The notes: generated by a model not told the origin, from the sequence alone. DNA of 13,893 bases from Verrucomicrobiota bacterium (GCA_003219945.1 QHQV01000279.1:2308-16200); one strand, 5' to 3'. Counted from the stretch's first letter, positions 1 to 10,338 are shown. Numbers and translations: made by a program.

Positions 1-2
1 TT

Positions 3-185
3 ATAAACGCTAAGGTTTTGCCGGCGTATACGAGAATGCTGACTAATCGTGGGCGATACCTGGCGCTGTTCAATCAACACGAGCGCGCCATTGTTGCTTT
101 TAACGAGGCGTTGGCGCTCGATCCGAATCTCGCCGACGCGCAACAAGGCCTGGTACAGAGCACGGCAAAAATCGCCAAGCCATAG
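3..185 (+). CDS. C-terminal end of a TPR-repeat protein (partial, 5' end outside window)
   Basis: An open frame runs in from the left edge and stops at TAG 183-185, giving about 60 residues. The visible part has a tetratricopeptide-like helix pair: an RGRYLAL..Q helix followed by AIVAFNEALALDPNLADAQ, with the small residues and the terminal DPN-x-A-x-A of a canonical TPR. It ends with a short polar tail (STAKIAKP). TPR domains mediate protein-protein contacts, but the protein's role cannot be told from this fragment. It is co-directional with rplA and sits where rplK would normally be, with a 156-nt gap holding a promoter, so it is probably not co-transcribed by design with the ribosomal genes. 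No start is visible inside the window. Confidence 0.7.
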   Translation: MNAKVLPAYTRMLTNRGRYLALFNQHERAIVAFNEALALDPNLADAQQGLVQSTAKIAKP

Positions 186-224
186 GAGCGCCGGAGTCGT
201 TTGCTCCAGAGGTAGATCATCTTT

Positions 225-252
225 TTGACAAGGGAAAGATAACCGCTACGTT
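225..252 (+). promoter_or_regulatory. Predicted sigma70-type promoter for rplA
   Basis: A perfect -35 box TTGACA (225-230) is followed after 16 nt by TACGTT (247-252), which keeps the first, second and last bases of the -10 consensus. Transcription would start near 259 and leave a leader of about 80 nt before the rplA ATG. The position fits an operon that begins at rplA because rplK is missing upstream. This is seen by eye only; the -10 is imperfect. Confidence 0.5.
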
Positions 253-341
253 CAGAATCCAACTCGCTCGACTAAGCAGGGATAATTAAGCAGGAGCCTC
301 GCTATTAAAAGTAGTGATCGGCGGTTGAACTGCACCGAACA

Positions 342-1046
342 ATGCAAACAAATCGAAGCAAACGTTATCGCGCCGCGGCGCAGCAAGTAGATCGGGCGAA
401 GAATTACAGTCTCGCGGATTCGGTCGCGACGCTGAAGAAATTCTCGCCCACGAAATTTGATCAGACGGTGACGCTCTCATTTCGCCTTGGGGTTGATCCG
501 AAGCAATCCGATCAGATGGTGCGCGGGACTTGCCCGCTTCCACACGGCAGCGGAAAACAGGTGCGAGTGCTCGTTTTCGCAGAAGGTGAAGCGGCAAGGG
601 CCGCCAAAGACGCGGGCGCGGAATTCGTCGGTATGAAAGATCTGATCCAGAAATGCCAAGAAGGCTTTCAAGATTTTGATGTGGCGATCGCTACCCCTGG
701 GGCAATGGCCGAAGTGCGGAAGCTCGGGAAAGTGCTCGGTCCGCGCGGACTGATGCCCAATCCGCGGACCGGTACAGTGACCGACGACACTGCCAAAGCG
801 GTCCAGGAGGTGAAAGCGGGACGCGTCGAATTCAAGCTCGACAAGAATGGCAACGTTGCCGTGGCGGTCGGAAAGTTCTCTTTTGAAGAAAATGCGCTGG
901 TGGAGAACGCAAATGCAGTGATTGAAGCCGTGGTGCGGGCTCGTCCGCCGACGGCAAAGGGCCGTTACCTTGAAGGTGTGACAATTAGTGCGACCATGTC
1001 CCCGGGCGTCCGCGTCGATCCAACGCCGTACCTAAGCGGCGTCTAG
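342..1046 (+). CDS. rplA: 50S ribosomal protein L1
   Basis: This 234-residue protein is the usual length for bacterial L1, the protein of the mobile L1 stalk that binds 23S rRNA near the E site. Family landmarks are present: [12 protein letters not shown] near the N-terminus, [41 protein letters not shown], and the signature [19 protein letters not shown] around residues 127-145. The C-terminal part ends with [14 protein letters not shown]1 often also represses its own operon by binding its mRNA, normally at the rplK leader; here the leader at about 259-341 would be the only candidate. The ATG at 342 matches the family N-terminus, but no convincing Shine-Dalgarno precedes it. rplJ follows after 25 nt. 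The gene is intact. Confidence 0.98.
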   Translation: MQTNRSKRYRAAAQQVDRAKNYSLADSVATLKKFSPTKFDQTVTLSFRLGVDPKQSDQMVRGTCPLPHGSGKQVRVLVFAEGEAARAAKDAGAEFVGMKDLIQKCQEGFQDFDVAIATPGAMAEVRKLGKVLGPRGLMPNPRTGTVTDDTAKAVQEVKAGRVEFKLDKNGNVAVAVGKFSFEENALVENANAVIEAVVRARPPTAKGRYLEGVTISATMSPGVRVDPTPYLSGV

Positions 1047-1071
1047 GGACCGGAATAAATAGCTCGACGAT

Positions 1072-1596
1072 ATGCGACCAGAAAAAGCCAACATTGTTTC
1101 AGAGTTGTCCGAGTCATTGAGACGCTCCCCTTTTGTGCTCGTGACCGATTATCGCGGAATGAAGGTGGCCGATTTTAGCGAGTTGCGAAGTCGACTGGCT
1201 CCGGCTGGCGCCGAGGTGCACGTAGTGAAAAACAATTTTCTCAAACTCGCGATGGCGGATTCTGGTTTCCCGCAAGTTGGTGAGCAGTTCGCGGGGCAAA
1301 CCGCGGTTGTTACAGGCGAAGCAGATGTAGCCCCCGTGGCCAAGATTTTTAAGACTTTCGCAACCGAGTTTAAACTGGCTGCACTCAGGGTTGGCTTTGT
1401 CGATCGCGCAGTGCTTTCCACGGCGGAATTGGAAACTTTGGCGGAATTACCGGCGCGCGAAATTTTGCGGGCGCAATTGTTGGGGTTGTTATTGGCTCCG
1501 GCGACGCGCCTAGTGCGTCTGTTCAATGAACCGGCCGCGTCGTTAGCGCGACTGTTGAATGCGAAAGGCGAAAAGGAGGGCGCACCTGCGGCATGA
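1072..1596 (+). CDS. rplJ: 50S ribosomal protein L10
   Basis: This 174-residue protein matches bacterial L10 in length and layout. L10 anchors the L7/L12 stalk to 23S rRNA next to L11 at the GTPase-associated centre. The N-terminal RNA-binding globular domain shows FVLVTDYRGMKVADFSELR (about residues 21-39) and VHVVKNNFLKLAM. The C-terminal half carries the long hydrophobic helix (REILRAQLLGLLLAPATRLV and on) that serves as docking platform for L12 dimers. The ATG at 1072 gives the expected N-terminus, but the nearest purine-rich stretch lies 17-25 nt upstream, too far for a normal ribosome-binding site, so translation may be coupled to rplA. A structured 123-nt gap separates it from rplL. 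Confidence 0.97.
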   Translation: MRPEKANIVSELSESLRRSPFVLVTDYRGMKVADFSELRSRLAPAGAEVHVVKNNFLKLAMADSGFPQVGEQFAGQTAVVTGEADVAPVAKIFKTFATEFKLAALRVGFVDRAVLSTAELETLAELPAREILRAQLLGLLLAPATRLVRLFNEPAASLARLLNAKGEKEGAPAA

Positions 1597-1622
1597 ATTT
1601 TGTTCGGCACGCACTTTGCCTG

Positions 1623-1697
1623 TCGGACAAATCCAACACAAAACAAAAATGTCCGAGCTGGTGGCTACCAGCTTCAATTCTTCGAAGGCTTTCGGAG
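1623..1697 (+). promoter_or_regulatory. Triple-hairpin leader between rplJ and rplL
   Basis: Three inverted repeats lie in a row. H1 pairs TCGGACA (1623-1629) with TGTCCGA (1650-1656) around a 20-nt A-rich loop. H2 pairs AGCTGGT (1656-1662) with ACCAGCT (1667-1673) around GGCT. H3 pairs CTTCGAA (1680-1686) with TTCGGAG (1691-1697), with one G-T pair, again around GGCT. H3 ends about 10 nt before the GGAG (1707-1710) that serves the rplL ATG. No T-run follows, so this is not an obvious intrinsic terminator. A translation-control, mRNA-processing or stability element is an inference; the inverted repeats themselves are read directly. Confidence 0.5.
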
Positions 1698-1719
1698 GCG
1701 GCAACTGGAGAAAACTAAA

Positions 1720-2112
1720 ATGGCAGATACAGACAAATTGGTGGAACAACTCAGCAACCTATCGGTCTTGGAAATTGCTGGATTAGTCAAGCAGCTCGAG
1801 GAGAAATGGGGCGTTAGCGCGGCGGCGCCAGTAGCAGTCGCGGCCGGGCCCGCTGGGGGGGCATCCGGTGGAGCAGCAGCACCAGTAGCCGAGGAGAAGA
1901 CCACGTTTGACGTGATTCTGACTGAAATGGGCGCAAACAAGATTGCAGTAATTAAAGAGGTGCGGAGTGCTGTTCCAGGACTCGGGCTGGCGGAGGCGAA
2001 AGCGCTCGTAGAAGGCGCACCTAAAACCATTAAAGAAGGCGTAACCCAGCAGGAAGCGGATGAGATCAAGAAAAAGATCGAGGCCGCGGGTGCAAAGGTC
2101 GAAATCAAATAG
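1720..2112 (+). CDS. rplL: 50S ribosomal protein L7/L12
   Basis: This 130-residue acidic stalk protein is present in several copies per ribosome and recruits and activates translational GTPases. The N-terminal dimerisation and L10-binding helices span about residues 1-32 (ending EEKWGVSAA). A hinge very rich in Ala and Gly covers about 33-57. The C-terminal domain begins at [19 protein letters not shown] and contains [20 protein letters not shown] and the final [11 protein letters not shown] 1720 is chosen because it gives the family N-terminus [11 protein letters not shown] and has GGAG nine nt upstream. An in-frame upstream start at 1600 would add 40 residues foreign to the family, inside the hairpin region. 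Confidence 0.97.
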   Translation: MADTDKLVEQLSNLSVLEIAGLVKQLEEKWGVSAAAPVAVAAGPAGGASGGAAAPVAEEKTTFDVILTEMGANKIAVIKEVRSAVPGLGLAEAKALVEGAPKTIKEGVTQQEADEIKKKIEAAGAKVEIK

Positions 2113-2375
2113 AACAAATCGAATTTCTGCGCCGTCGCAGCATAAAATCTGTTGCTCGGCGCAAGATCCATACTACGGTTACCACCCACACAGCCCGCCA
2201 GACGTATTTTTAACCCGGCGCTAACTAGGCAATCACATTACCGGCTACGAGACGGAGGTCGTCAATTTGACAGGTCCCCGTTTTGGTGGCATTTTTGCGC
2301 CCTTCACCCATCCCAGATTCGGTAAATCTGCCTGCGTCGGCCCCGTTAGGTGGAGTCGGTGTGAGGTTTTAGCTC
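2113..2375 (+). promoter_or_regulatory. rplL-rpoB intergenic leader with possible promoter
   Basis: This 263-nt gap holds no gene. A perfect 5-bp hairpin CTGCG/CGCAG (2127-2140) lies just after the rplL stop without a T-run. A TTGACA hexamer at 2267-2272 is followed after about 17-18 nt only by AT-rich sequence (around 2290-2296), so it is a weak promoter candidate. A 6-bp hairpin pairs CAGATT (2314-2319) with AATCTG (2325-2330). GAGG at 2363-2366 sits nine nt before the GTG start of rpoB. In many bacteria this gap carries an attenuator or RNase III site that sets stalk-protein versus polymerase output; that role is inference here. Confidence 0.35.
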
Positions 2376-5300
2376 GTGAGCATAGGCATTATGTCGGAAC
2401 GTATCTACTTCGGAAGTATCAAGGAAGCCATTGAACCGCCCAACCTGATTGAGGTTCAGGCAAATTCATACGTCGATTTTCTTCAAAAAGACGTCCAGTA
2501 TTCGAAGCGGAAGAACCAAGGACTTCAGGCTGTTTTTAAGGAAGTTTTTCCTATCGAAAGCTACGATGAGAAGGCCGTCCTTGATTTCAGCCATTACGAT
2601 ATCGGCGAACCCAAGTTAACCCCACTTGAAGCGCAGCGCGAAGGGCAAACCTACAGTGCGCCGCTGCACGTGACGTTCCAGTTGAGGGAGGAAAAAGGCA
2701 CGAAGGAGGAGAAAGTGTACATGGGTGAGATCCCGCTCATGACGCCGCAGGGCACCTTTGTCATCAATGGTGCGGAGCGCGTGGTAGTGAGCCAACTGCA
2801 TCGTTCTCCCGGCATCGCGTTCGAATCGACGGTTCACGTCAACGGCAAGGTCCTCTATAGTTTCCGCATCATTCCAGACCGTGGGTCATGGATCGAGGTG
2901 CAGTTCGATACCGCTGACCTGCTTTACATTTATTTAGACCGACGCAAGCGCCGCCGAAAATTCCTCGCGACCACTTTCCTGCGCGCACTCGGCTATGGTT
3001 CTGACGAGGAGGTCATTGAAGTTTTTTACAACATCGAGAATCTGAAGCTGAGCGACAAACTCGACGAAGAACAGCTCGCCAGCAAAGTGCTCACCGCAGA
3101 TATCCGCGATGGTGAGGTCACGGTCGCGCGCGCATTTGAGCCCCTGACTCTTGCGACCGTTCGCCAGATCATGGCGCTGAATATTCACGAGGCCAAAGTC
3201 ATCGACATCTCGAACGATGACACGATAGTGAAGGCCCTTAGAAAAGATCCGGCTCACGACCAGGAAGAGGCTCTCAAAGACATTTACCGCCGCCTTCGTC
3301 CGGGCGATCCGCCGACCGTGGCCAACGCCCGTGCTTTACTCAAACGTCTCTTTTTCGATCCGAAGAAATACGACCTTGGTCGAGTCGGCCGCTACAAAAT
3401 CAATCAGAAGCTCGGAATTAACGTCGATCCTTCCGAGCGCATCCTGACCGACAAAGATTTTATCGCGGCGATTAAGTACTTGATCAATCTGCGACGGGGC
3501 GAAGGCACGCTCGACGACATTGACCACCTCGGCAGCCGGCGCGTCCGCACCGTAGGCGAATTGCTGGCGAACCAGTGCCGGGTCGGTCTTGCTCGAACTG
3601 AGCGCCTCGTGAAAGAGCGGATGACGCTATTCGACATCAACGTCGATGGAATGACGCCGCAAAAGCTTATTAATCCCAAAGCGCTCAGCGCGGTCATCAG
3701 GGATTTCTTTGGTCGATCACAGCTTTCGCAATTCATGGATCAAACGAATCCGCTCGCAGAATTGACGCACAAGCGGCGTCTGTCGGCTCTCGGCCCTGGA
3801 GGTTTGAGCCGCGAACGTGCCGGCTTTGAAGTGCGCGATGTTCATCCGTCGCACTACGGCCGCATTTGCCCGATCGAGACGCCCGAAGGCCCCAACATCG
3901 GCTTGATCAGCTCAATGAGCACCTTTGCGCGTATCAACGAGTTTGGTTTTATCGAAACGCCGTATCGCAAGGTAGTAAACGGCCGCGTCACTGATGAGAT
4001 CGAGTATCTCACAGCTGACCGTGATGAAAACTTCCTCGTCGCACAGGCGAATGCGCCTATCGACGGGCGCGGCCATTTCAGCGGTGAAAAAGTTTCGGTG
4101 CGTTATCGTGGCGATTTCCTTGAAGTCGATCCGTCAAAGGTGAATTACATGGACGTATCGCCGAAGCAACTCGTTTCGGTAGCGGCTGGCCTCATCCCGT
4201 TTCTGGAACACGACGACGCGAACCGCGCGCTGATGGGTTCCAATATGCAACGCCAGGGCGTGCTGAAGAAAAAGTTGCGCGCGATTCGCACGCAGTTGTT
4301 CTGGCCATCGAGAGCGGCAAGGTCGCTTCAGTTACGGCTGACCAAATTATCGTCACGAAGGACGGCCATCTGCCCGAGTCCAAAAAGAAAATCAAAACCG
4401 ACTCCGAGGCCGGTATCCACGTTTACGAGCTCCGCAAATTCATGCGGTCGAACGCCGGCACCTGTGTGAATCAAAAACCGATCGTTCGCAAGGGTCAACA
4501 TGTGAAGCGGGGCCAAGTCATCGCCGATGGGCCGAACACTGATCGTGGCGAACTGGCCCTCGGGCGCAACGTGCTCGTCGCGTTCATGCCTTGGAACGGC
4601 TACAACTTCGAGGACGCGATCATGATCTCGGAGAAGGTTGTGAAGGAAGATGTTTACACTTCCATTCACATCGATGAGTTCGAGATCGGCGCGCGCGATA
4701 CAAAGCTGGGCCCGGAGGAAATTACGCGCGACATCCCTAATGTAAGCGAAGAAGCTTTACGTAACCTGGGTCCGGACGGCGTCGTGCGAGTCGGTGCGGA
4801 GGTGAAGCCAGGGGATATATTAGTTGGGAAAATTACGCCAAAGAGCGAGACGGAACTGGCTCCGGAAGAGCGGCTGCTTCGCGCCATCTTTGGAGAGAAA
4901 GCCGCCGATGTAAAAGACACCTCACTCACCGTGCCCTCTGGAACCTACGGCATCGTGATGGACGTGAAGGTGTCATCCCGCCGCGAAGTTTCACGGGAGA
5001 AACTTACTCCGGCCGAAACCAAACGGCAGCTCAAGAACATCGGCGAAGACCACAAGCGCAAGAGGGAGGGACTCATTGAGCAGCTCACCGATTCGCTTTC
5101 CAACGTTCTGCTGGGCGAAAAAATTCCTCTCGACGTCGTAAATGCCAAGAGCGGTGAAATCATCATCCCGGCGAATCGCAAGATCACGAAAACGCTTCTG
5201 CGAAAATTGGCGACTGCCCACGATCACATCGAGATCGACCCGAGCCCAATTCGGAATCGGATCCGCGAAATCATTGGCGGATACGAACACAAGTTCGCCG

Positions 5301-6145
5301 AGTTAGAGCTCGAACGAGATCGTGCGACGGACCGTGTGGAAAGCGGCGAGGAGATCGAACCAGGAATTATCAAACAGGTCAAAGTTTACATCGCCAGCAA
5401 GCGCAAGCTCAGTGTCGGCGACAAGATGGCGGGCCGTCACGGGAACAAAGGCGTTGTGGCGCGCATTGTACCCGAGGAAGACATGCCGTTCCTCGCAGAC
5501 GGAACACCGGTCGACATCGTGCTTAATCCGTTAGGCGTCCCGAGCCGTATGAATGTGGGTCAGGTCTTGGAAACGCACCTCGGCGTTGCTGCCAAAGCGC
5601 TTGGATTCAGAGTGGCCACTCCGGTCTTCGATGGAATCAAGGAAAAACAAATTCGCGACTATCTGCATGAGGCGAAAAAGAAAGAGGGCTTCACCTGGGT
5701 ACAGGAGAACGGTAAGGCGCGCCTATTCGATGGTCGCACCGGCGATCCGTTCGACCAGGAAGTCGTAGTTGGTCACATCTATATGATGAAGCTTGGCCAT
5801 CTTGTGGCGGACAAGATTCATGCGCGCGCGGTGGGACCGTATTCGCTTGTCACTCAGCAGCCGCTCGGCGGTAAAGCGCAATATGGCGGCCAACGCTTCG
5901 GCGAGATGGAGGTCTGGGCGCTCGAGGCTTACGGTGCTGCCTACACGTTGCAGGAATTACTGACGGTTAAGTCTGATGATGTGCAAGGCCGGACTCGTAT
6001 CTACGAGTCAATCGTTAAGGGCGACAACTCGCTCGAAGCTGGAACGCCCGAATCCTTCAACGTGTTGATCAAGGAAATGCAAAGCCTTGGTCTCGACGTG
6101 AAGGTCGGCAGTCAGGCGCCCACCTTTATGGAGAGCGTGGCGTAA
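2376..6145 (+). CDS. rpoB: RNA polymerase beta subunit, broken by a frameshift near 4263
   Basis: This is the beta subunit of RNA polymerase, about 1269 residues if repaired. The first part (2376 to about 4262) runs in one frame, and the rest (about 4265 to 6145) in another, open throughout and matching RpoB on both sides. After MQRQGV the family has about 14 residues ending VGTG-x before EEKVARDS; here only two nucleotides remain, so 40 nt appear deleted, which explains the frame change exactly. The rifampicin region is wild type: D455, H465 and S470 correspond to E. coli D516, H526 and S531. The active-site YNFEDAI (Glu-Asp codons 4610-4615) and the lysines of [12 protein letters not shown] (about 5419-5454) are present. 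A GTG start at 2376 has GAGG nine nt upstream; ATG 2391 (MSERIYFG) is an alternative without one. As the gene is essential, sequence error is the first explanation. Confidence 0.95.
4255..4268 (+). other. Frame break in rpoB: apparent 40-nt deletion
   Basis: Upstream codons read M-Q-R-Q-G-V in the frame starting at 2376, with the Val codon at 4260-4262. Downstream codons read E-E-K-V-A-R-D-S in the frame of 4265. Between them lie only the two bases CT, where about 42 nt (14 residues, PxLxxxxPxVGTGx in the family) are expected. The deficit of 40 is one more than a multiple of three, as the observed frame change needs. The expected original would have allowed a short GTGC microhomology at the ends, but this cannot be checked from the window. 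Confidence 0.75.
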
Positions 6146-6175
6146 TTTTTAGTTTCACACTTATTCGGAGAAATC

Positions 6176-9100
6176 ATGAACGAACATTCCTGGCGTGAGT
6201 TAGTGGGCGAAGAACGCCCAGTAGGTTTTGATCAAGTCGCAATTGGCATCGCCTCGAGCGACACCATGCGCTCGTGGAGCAAAGGCGAAGTCAAAAATCC
6301 GGAGACAATTAATTACCGCACCTTTAAGCCGGAGAAGGGCGGGCTTTTCTGCGAACGGATTTTTGGGCCGACCCGGGACTGGGAGTGTTCCTGCGGAAAA
6401 TACAAGCGCATCAAGCACAAAGGCGTGATCTGCGACCGTTGCGGCGTAGAAGTCACACTCGCGCGCGTTCGCCGTGAACGCATGGGGCACATCGAGCTGG
6501 CGGTGCCGGTTTCGCACATCTGGTTTTACAAATGCATGCCTTCACGCATCGGACTCATGCTGGACATGAGCGCGCGTCAGCTTGAGCGCGTGATTTACTA
6601 CGAAGACTATATCGTCATCGATCCTGGCAAGACGCCATTGCAGAAAACACAACTGCTGAACGAAGTCGAATACCGCGAGGCGCAAGAACAATACGGTGAA
6701 GATTTCGTCGCCGGAATGGGCGCTGAAGCGATTAAGAAACTTCTCTCCGAGATCGACCTTAACAAGCTCAATAAAGAGCTGGAGAAAGCCATGGGCGCGA
6801 CAAAGAGCAAGCAGATTCGCAAGAAACTGGCTAAACGTCTCAAGCTTGTTCAAGGCTTCCAGAGCTCACGCGCACGCCCCGAATGGATGATCCTGGAGGT
6901 ACTGCCGGTGATTCCGCCGGATTTGCGTCCTTTAGTCCCACTCGAAGGTGGACGCTTTGCCACTTCGGACCTCAATGATCTTTATCGTCGCGTGATCAAT
7001 CGTAACAATCGGCTCAAGAATCTGCTCATGCTGAAGACGCCGGATGTCATCATTCGAAACGAGAAACGCATGTTGCAGGAAGCAGTCGACGCTTTGTTCG
7101 ACAATGGCAGGCACGGTCGCGCTGTGACAGGCGCCGGCAATCGTCCTCTCAAATCCCTGAGTGACATGCTCAAAGGCAAAGGTGGCCGGTTCCGTCAGAA
7201 CTTGTTAGGCAAACGCGTCGATTACTCGGGACGCTCGGTGATTGTCATCGGTCCGGACCTAAAGCTGAATCAATGCGGTCTGCCGAAGAAGATGGCCCTG
7301 GTTCTTTTCGAACCGTTCATCATTCGTCGGCTGAAAGATCTCGGGTACGTCCACACGGTCCGCAGCGCGAAAAAGATGATTGAGCGCCAGACTCCTGAGG
7401 TCTGGGACATTCTCGACGAAGTTACCAGGGGCCATCCAGTGCTCCTGAATCGTGCTCCGACTTTGCACCGCCTGTCGATTCAGGCGTTTGAACCGCAGTT
7501 GATCGAGGGTGAAGCCATTCGCATTCACCCGCTCGTTTGCACCGCGTACAACGCGGACTTTGACGGCGACCAAATGGCAGTGCATGTCCCGCTTTCAGTC
7601 GAGGCGCAGTTGGAAGCGCGCATGCTGATGCTCGCGCCCAACAATATTTTCTCTCCATCGAGCGGTAAACCGATCACCACGCCGAGTCAGGACATCACCC
7701 TGGGTTGCTATTACATAACTCAAAATCCGCGGACATCGAACAAGGATGGGCATTATCTACCGCTGTTTGCGGACGCGTCCGAAGTCGAATTCGCGATGAT
7801 CGAAGGCACGATCAAAACGCATGACCGGATTTTGTTTAAGAACCCCGACCGCGGGCGGCGAACTAACTTTGGAAATCCCGACGCCAGTGTAATCGAGACA
7901 ACCGCCGGGCGCGTCATTTTCAATCAAATTTGGCCGAAAGAACTTGGTTTCTTCAATAAAGCAGCGGGCAAGAAACAACTCAGCGACATTATTTGGCGCT
8001 GCTATCAAATCGCTGGCCCTGCCGTTACGGTTGCCACGCTGGATAAACTGAAAGAGCTCGGGTTCAAGGAAGCAACTCGTGCCGGCATCTCGATCGGGAT
8101 CGAGGACATGATTATTCCGAAGCGTAAAGAGTTGGAACTCGAGAACGCCTACAAACAGGTCAAACAAGTTGATCAGCAATATCGCCGCGGCATCATCACC
8201 GACGGCGAGCGGTACAATAAAATCATCGATATCTGGACGCATGCCGGCGATCAGATTTCGAACGTCATGTTCCGCGAGATCGAGGAAAACCAGGATCGCA
8301 AGGAGTACAATCCGATTCACCTGATGGTCGATTCCGGCGCGCGCGGCAATCGGCAGCAAGTGCGCCAGCTCGCCGGCATGCGGGGTTTGATGGCCAAGCC
8401 GAGCGGCGAAATCATCGAGCGGCCGATCACGTCAAACTTTCGCGAGGGCTTGACCGTACTGGAGTACTTCATTTCCACTCACGGCGCGCGCAAAGGTCTT
8501 GCCGACACGGCGCTGAAGACTGCAGATTCCGGTTATCTCACCCGCAAACTCGTGGACGCGGCCCAGGATGTGATCATCGTTGCAGACGATTGCGGAACTG
8601 TAAACGGCATCGTGGTGCGCTCGATTTACGAAGGCGACGAAGAAGTCGTCGACCTTGGCCAACGCATCATTGGGCGTGTGAGCTGCGAAACAATTGGCGA
8701 CCCGGTGGACAAAAAGAAAAAGATCGTGAAGGCAAACCAATACGTCGACGAGAAGATCGCAGCCGACTTACAGCGCATTGGCGTCGAGCAACTCAAGATC
8801 CGGTCGGTGCTCACATGCGAGTGCGGTCGCGGCGTGTGCGCCATGTGCTACGGTCGCAACCTGGCGACCGGGGACTTCGTGAAGCTTGGTGAAGCTGTCG
8901 GTATTATCGCCGCACAGTCTATCGGCGAGCCGGGAACGCAATTAACGATGCGCACGTTCCACATCGGCGGCACGGCCAGCCAGACATTTAAGCAACCGAT
9001 CATTAAGGCGAAGAACGACGGCACGGTGCAGTTCAATGATTTGCGCACGGTGCAGGCGCTCGACGGAAGTTGGATCGTGTTGAACAAAAACGGCTCGATC

Positions 9101-10294
9101 AGCGTGAACAACGATGAGGGTCGCGAATTGGAGCGCTACAACGTCGTCATCGGCTCAGTGATTTCCAAGGAGGACGGTGCGTCTGTGAAGAAAGCCGAAA
9201 CCTTCGTGCAATGGGATCCATACAACGTGCCGATCCTCACCGATAAAAGTGGAAAGATCGAATTCCGCGACATGATTGCCGGAGTGACAATTAAACGCGA
9301 AGTCGATGAAGCGACCGGGCTCATGGGCACCATGGTCGTCGAGCACAAGGAAGATCTACACCCGCAGGTGGTTATTGTAGATGACAAGAAGGAGGTGCTC
9401 GCGAGCTATTCAATTCCCGCCGGCGCTCACGTCATCGTGGAGGAAGGCCAGAAGATGCGGGCAGGCGCTTTGCTCGCAAAAACCCCACGCAAAGTCGCAA
9501 AGACAAAGGACATTACGGGTGGTCTGCCGCGGGTTGCGGAATTGTTCGAAGCTCGACGTCCGAAGGATGCGGCTGAGATCGCCAAGATCGACGGCATCGT
9601 CGAGCTGGGCGGAACCGTCCGCGGCAAACGGAGTTTGATTCTGAAAGATCCGGACACGGGCGCTGAGGAAGAGCATCTCATTCCGCTCACCAAGCACATC
9701 ATCGTATTCAAAGGCGATTACGTGAAGAAGGGTCAACAGCTGACTGAAGGCCCTATTGTGCCGCACGAAATTCTGGAAGTGTGTGGTCCACAGGAATTGC
9801 AGGAGCACTTGGTGAATGAAGTGCAGGAGGTGTATCGGCTACAGGGAGTGGAGATCAACGACAAGCACATCGAGATCATCGTGCGCCAAATGTTGCGCAA
9901 GGTGAAGATCACCGATCCTGGCGATACCGCGCTCCTCTGGGGCGATCAGGTCGATAAACTCGACTTCGAGGAAGAGAACAAGAAAGTCGTGGAGAAAGGC
10001 GGCAAACCTGCGGAGGCTGTTCCGGTGCTGCTCGGCATCACGAAGGCTTCGTTGGAAACCGACAGCTTTATTTCTGCGGCTTCGTTTCAGGATACGACCC
10101 GTGTGCTCACTGAAGCGGCTACGCTGGGCAAGATCGATAGGCTGCGCGGCTTTAAGGAAAACGTGATCATGGGTCACTTGATTCCTGCGGGAACCGGGTT
10201 CCCGGAACATCGCCAGCTTAAGCTAGTCGAAAAAGGCGAGCCGGTTGGCGCGCCGGTGATGGAAGAGGCTGAGCCGCAACCTGCGATCGGTTAG
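6176..10294 (+). CDS. rpoC: RNA polymerase beta' subunit
   Basis: This intact 1372-residue subunit forms the catalytic clamp of RNA polymerase with RpoB. The N-terminal zinc site is C71, C73, C86 and C89. The lid, rudder and switch region includes [19 protein letters not shown]. The absolutely conserved NADFDGD, with the three Asp that hold the catalytic Mg2+, is at residues 459-465. The second zinc site is C806, C881, C888 and C891, with the spacing of E. coli C814/C888/C895/C898. The bridge-helix/trigger-loop block [19 protein letters not shown] leads to M925, R926 and H929, the equivalents of E. coli M932, R933 and H936. GGAG five nt before ATG 6176 supports the start. It lies 30 nt after rpoB and is surely co-transcribed with it. 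Confidence 0.98.
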   Translation: MNEHSWRELVGEERPVGFDQVAIGIASSDTMRSWSKGEVKNPETINYRTFKPEKGGLFCERIFGPTRDWECSCGKYKRIKHKGVICDRCGVEVTLARVRRERMGHIELAVPVSHIWFYKCMPSRIGLMLDMSARQLERVIYYEDYIVIDPGKTPLQKTQLLNEVEYREAQEQYGEDFVAGMGAEAIKKLLSEIDLNKLNKELEKAMGATKSKQIRKKLAKRLKLVQGFQSSRARPEWMILEVLPVIPPDLRPLVPLEGGRFATSDLNDLYRRVINRNNRLKNLLMLKTPDVIIRNEKRMLQEAVDALFDNGRHGRAVTGAGNRPLKSLSDMLKGKGGRFRQNLLGKRVDYSGRSVIVIGPDLKLNQCGLPKKMALVLFEPFIIRRLKDLGYVHTVRSAKKMIERQTPEVWDILDEVTRGHPVLLNRAPTLHRLSIQAFEPQLIEGEAIRIHPLVCTAYNADFDGDQMAVHVPLSVEAQLEARMLMLAPNNIFSPSSGKPITTPSQDITLGCYYITQNPRTSNKDGHYLPLFADASEVEFAMIEGTIKTHDRILFKNPDRGRRTNFGNPDASVIETTAGRVIFNQIWPKELGFFNKAAGKKQLSDIIWRCYQIAGPAVTVATLDKLKELGFKEATRAGISIGIEDMIIPKRKELELENAYKQVKQVDQQYRRGIITDGERYNKIIDIWTHAGDQISNVMFREIEENQDRKEYNPIHLMVDSGARGNRQQVRQLAGMRGLMAKPSGEIIERPITSNFREGLTVLEYFISTHGARKGLADTALKTADSGYLTRKLVDAAQDVIIVADDCGTVNGIVVRSIYEGDEEVVDLGQRIIGRVSCETIGDPVDKKKKIVKANQYVDEKIAADLQRIGVEQLKIRSVLTCECGRGVCAMCYGRNLATGDFVKLGEAVGIIAAQSIGEPGTQLTMRTFHIGGTASQTFKQPIIKAKNDGTVQFNDLRTVQALDGSWIVLNKNGSISVNNDEGRELERYNVVIGSVISKEDGASVKKAETFVQWDPYNVPILTDKSGKIEFRDMIAGVTIKREVDEATGLMGTMVVEHKEDLHPQVVIVDDKKEVLASYSIPAGAHVIVEEGQKMRAGALLAKTPRKVAKTKDITGGLPRVAELFEARRPKDAAEIAKIDGIVELGGTVRGKRSLILKDPDTGAEEEHLIPLTKHIIVFKGDYVKKGQQLTEGPIVPHEILEVCGPQELQEHLVNEVQEVYRLQGVEINDKHIEIIVRQMLRKVKITDPGDTALLWGDQVDKLDFEEENKKVVEKGGKPAEAVPVLLGITKASLETDSFISAASFQDTTRVLTEAATLGKIDRLRGFKENVIMGHLIPAGTGFPEHRQLKLVEKGEPVGAPVMEEAEPQPAIG

Positions 10295-10320
10295 CTTGTG
10301 TTGTAGGGCGTCTGTATCAG

Positions 10321-10338
10321 CTCCGAAAGCTTTCGGAG
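10321..10338. repeat. 18-bp perfect palindrome between rpoC and the adenosyltransferase gene
   Basis: CTCCGAAAGCTTTCGGAG is its own reverse complement. As RNA it folds into a 7-bp stem with an AGCU loop. It lies 27 nt after the rpoC stop and no T-run follows, so it is at best an imperfect terminator. It also abuts the likely promoter of the next gene, so an operator role is equally possible. It closely resembles hairpin H3 before rplL (1680-1697), differing at only two of 18 positions. Confidence 0.55.

Noticed and set aside
185..207. GGAGC/GCTCC inverted repeat after the TPR gene as a terminator
   Set aside because: Only 5 bp with a 13-nt loop and no adjacent T-run; too weak to call.
1600..1719. 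In-frame N-terminal extension of rplL from 1600
   Set aside because: It would add 40 residues foreign to L7/L12, translate through three hairpins, and lacks a better ribosome-binding site than ATG 1720.
7757..8359. 200-codon minus-strand open frame inside rpoC, and other long antisense frames in rpoB/rpoC
   Set aside because: They lie wholly opposite conserved, frame-clean RpoC/RpoB coding sequence and translate to low-complexity shadows without family motifs.
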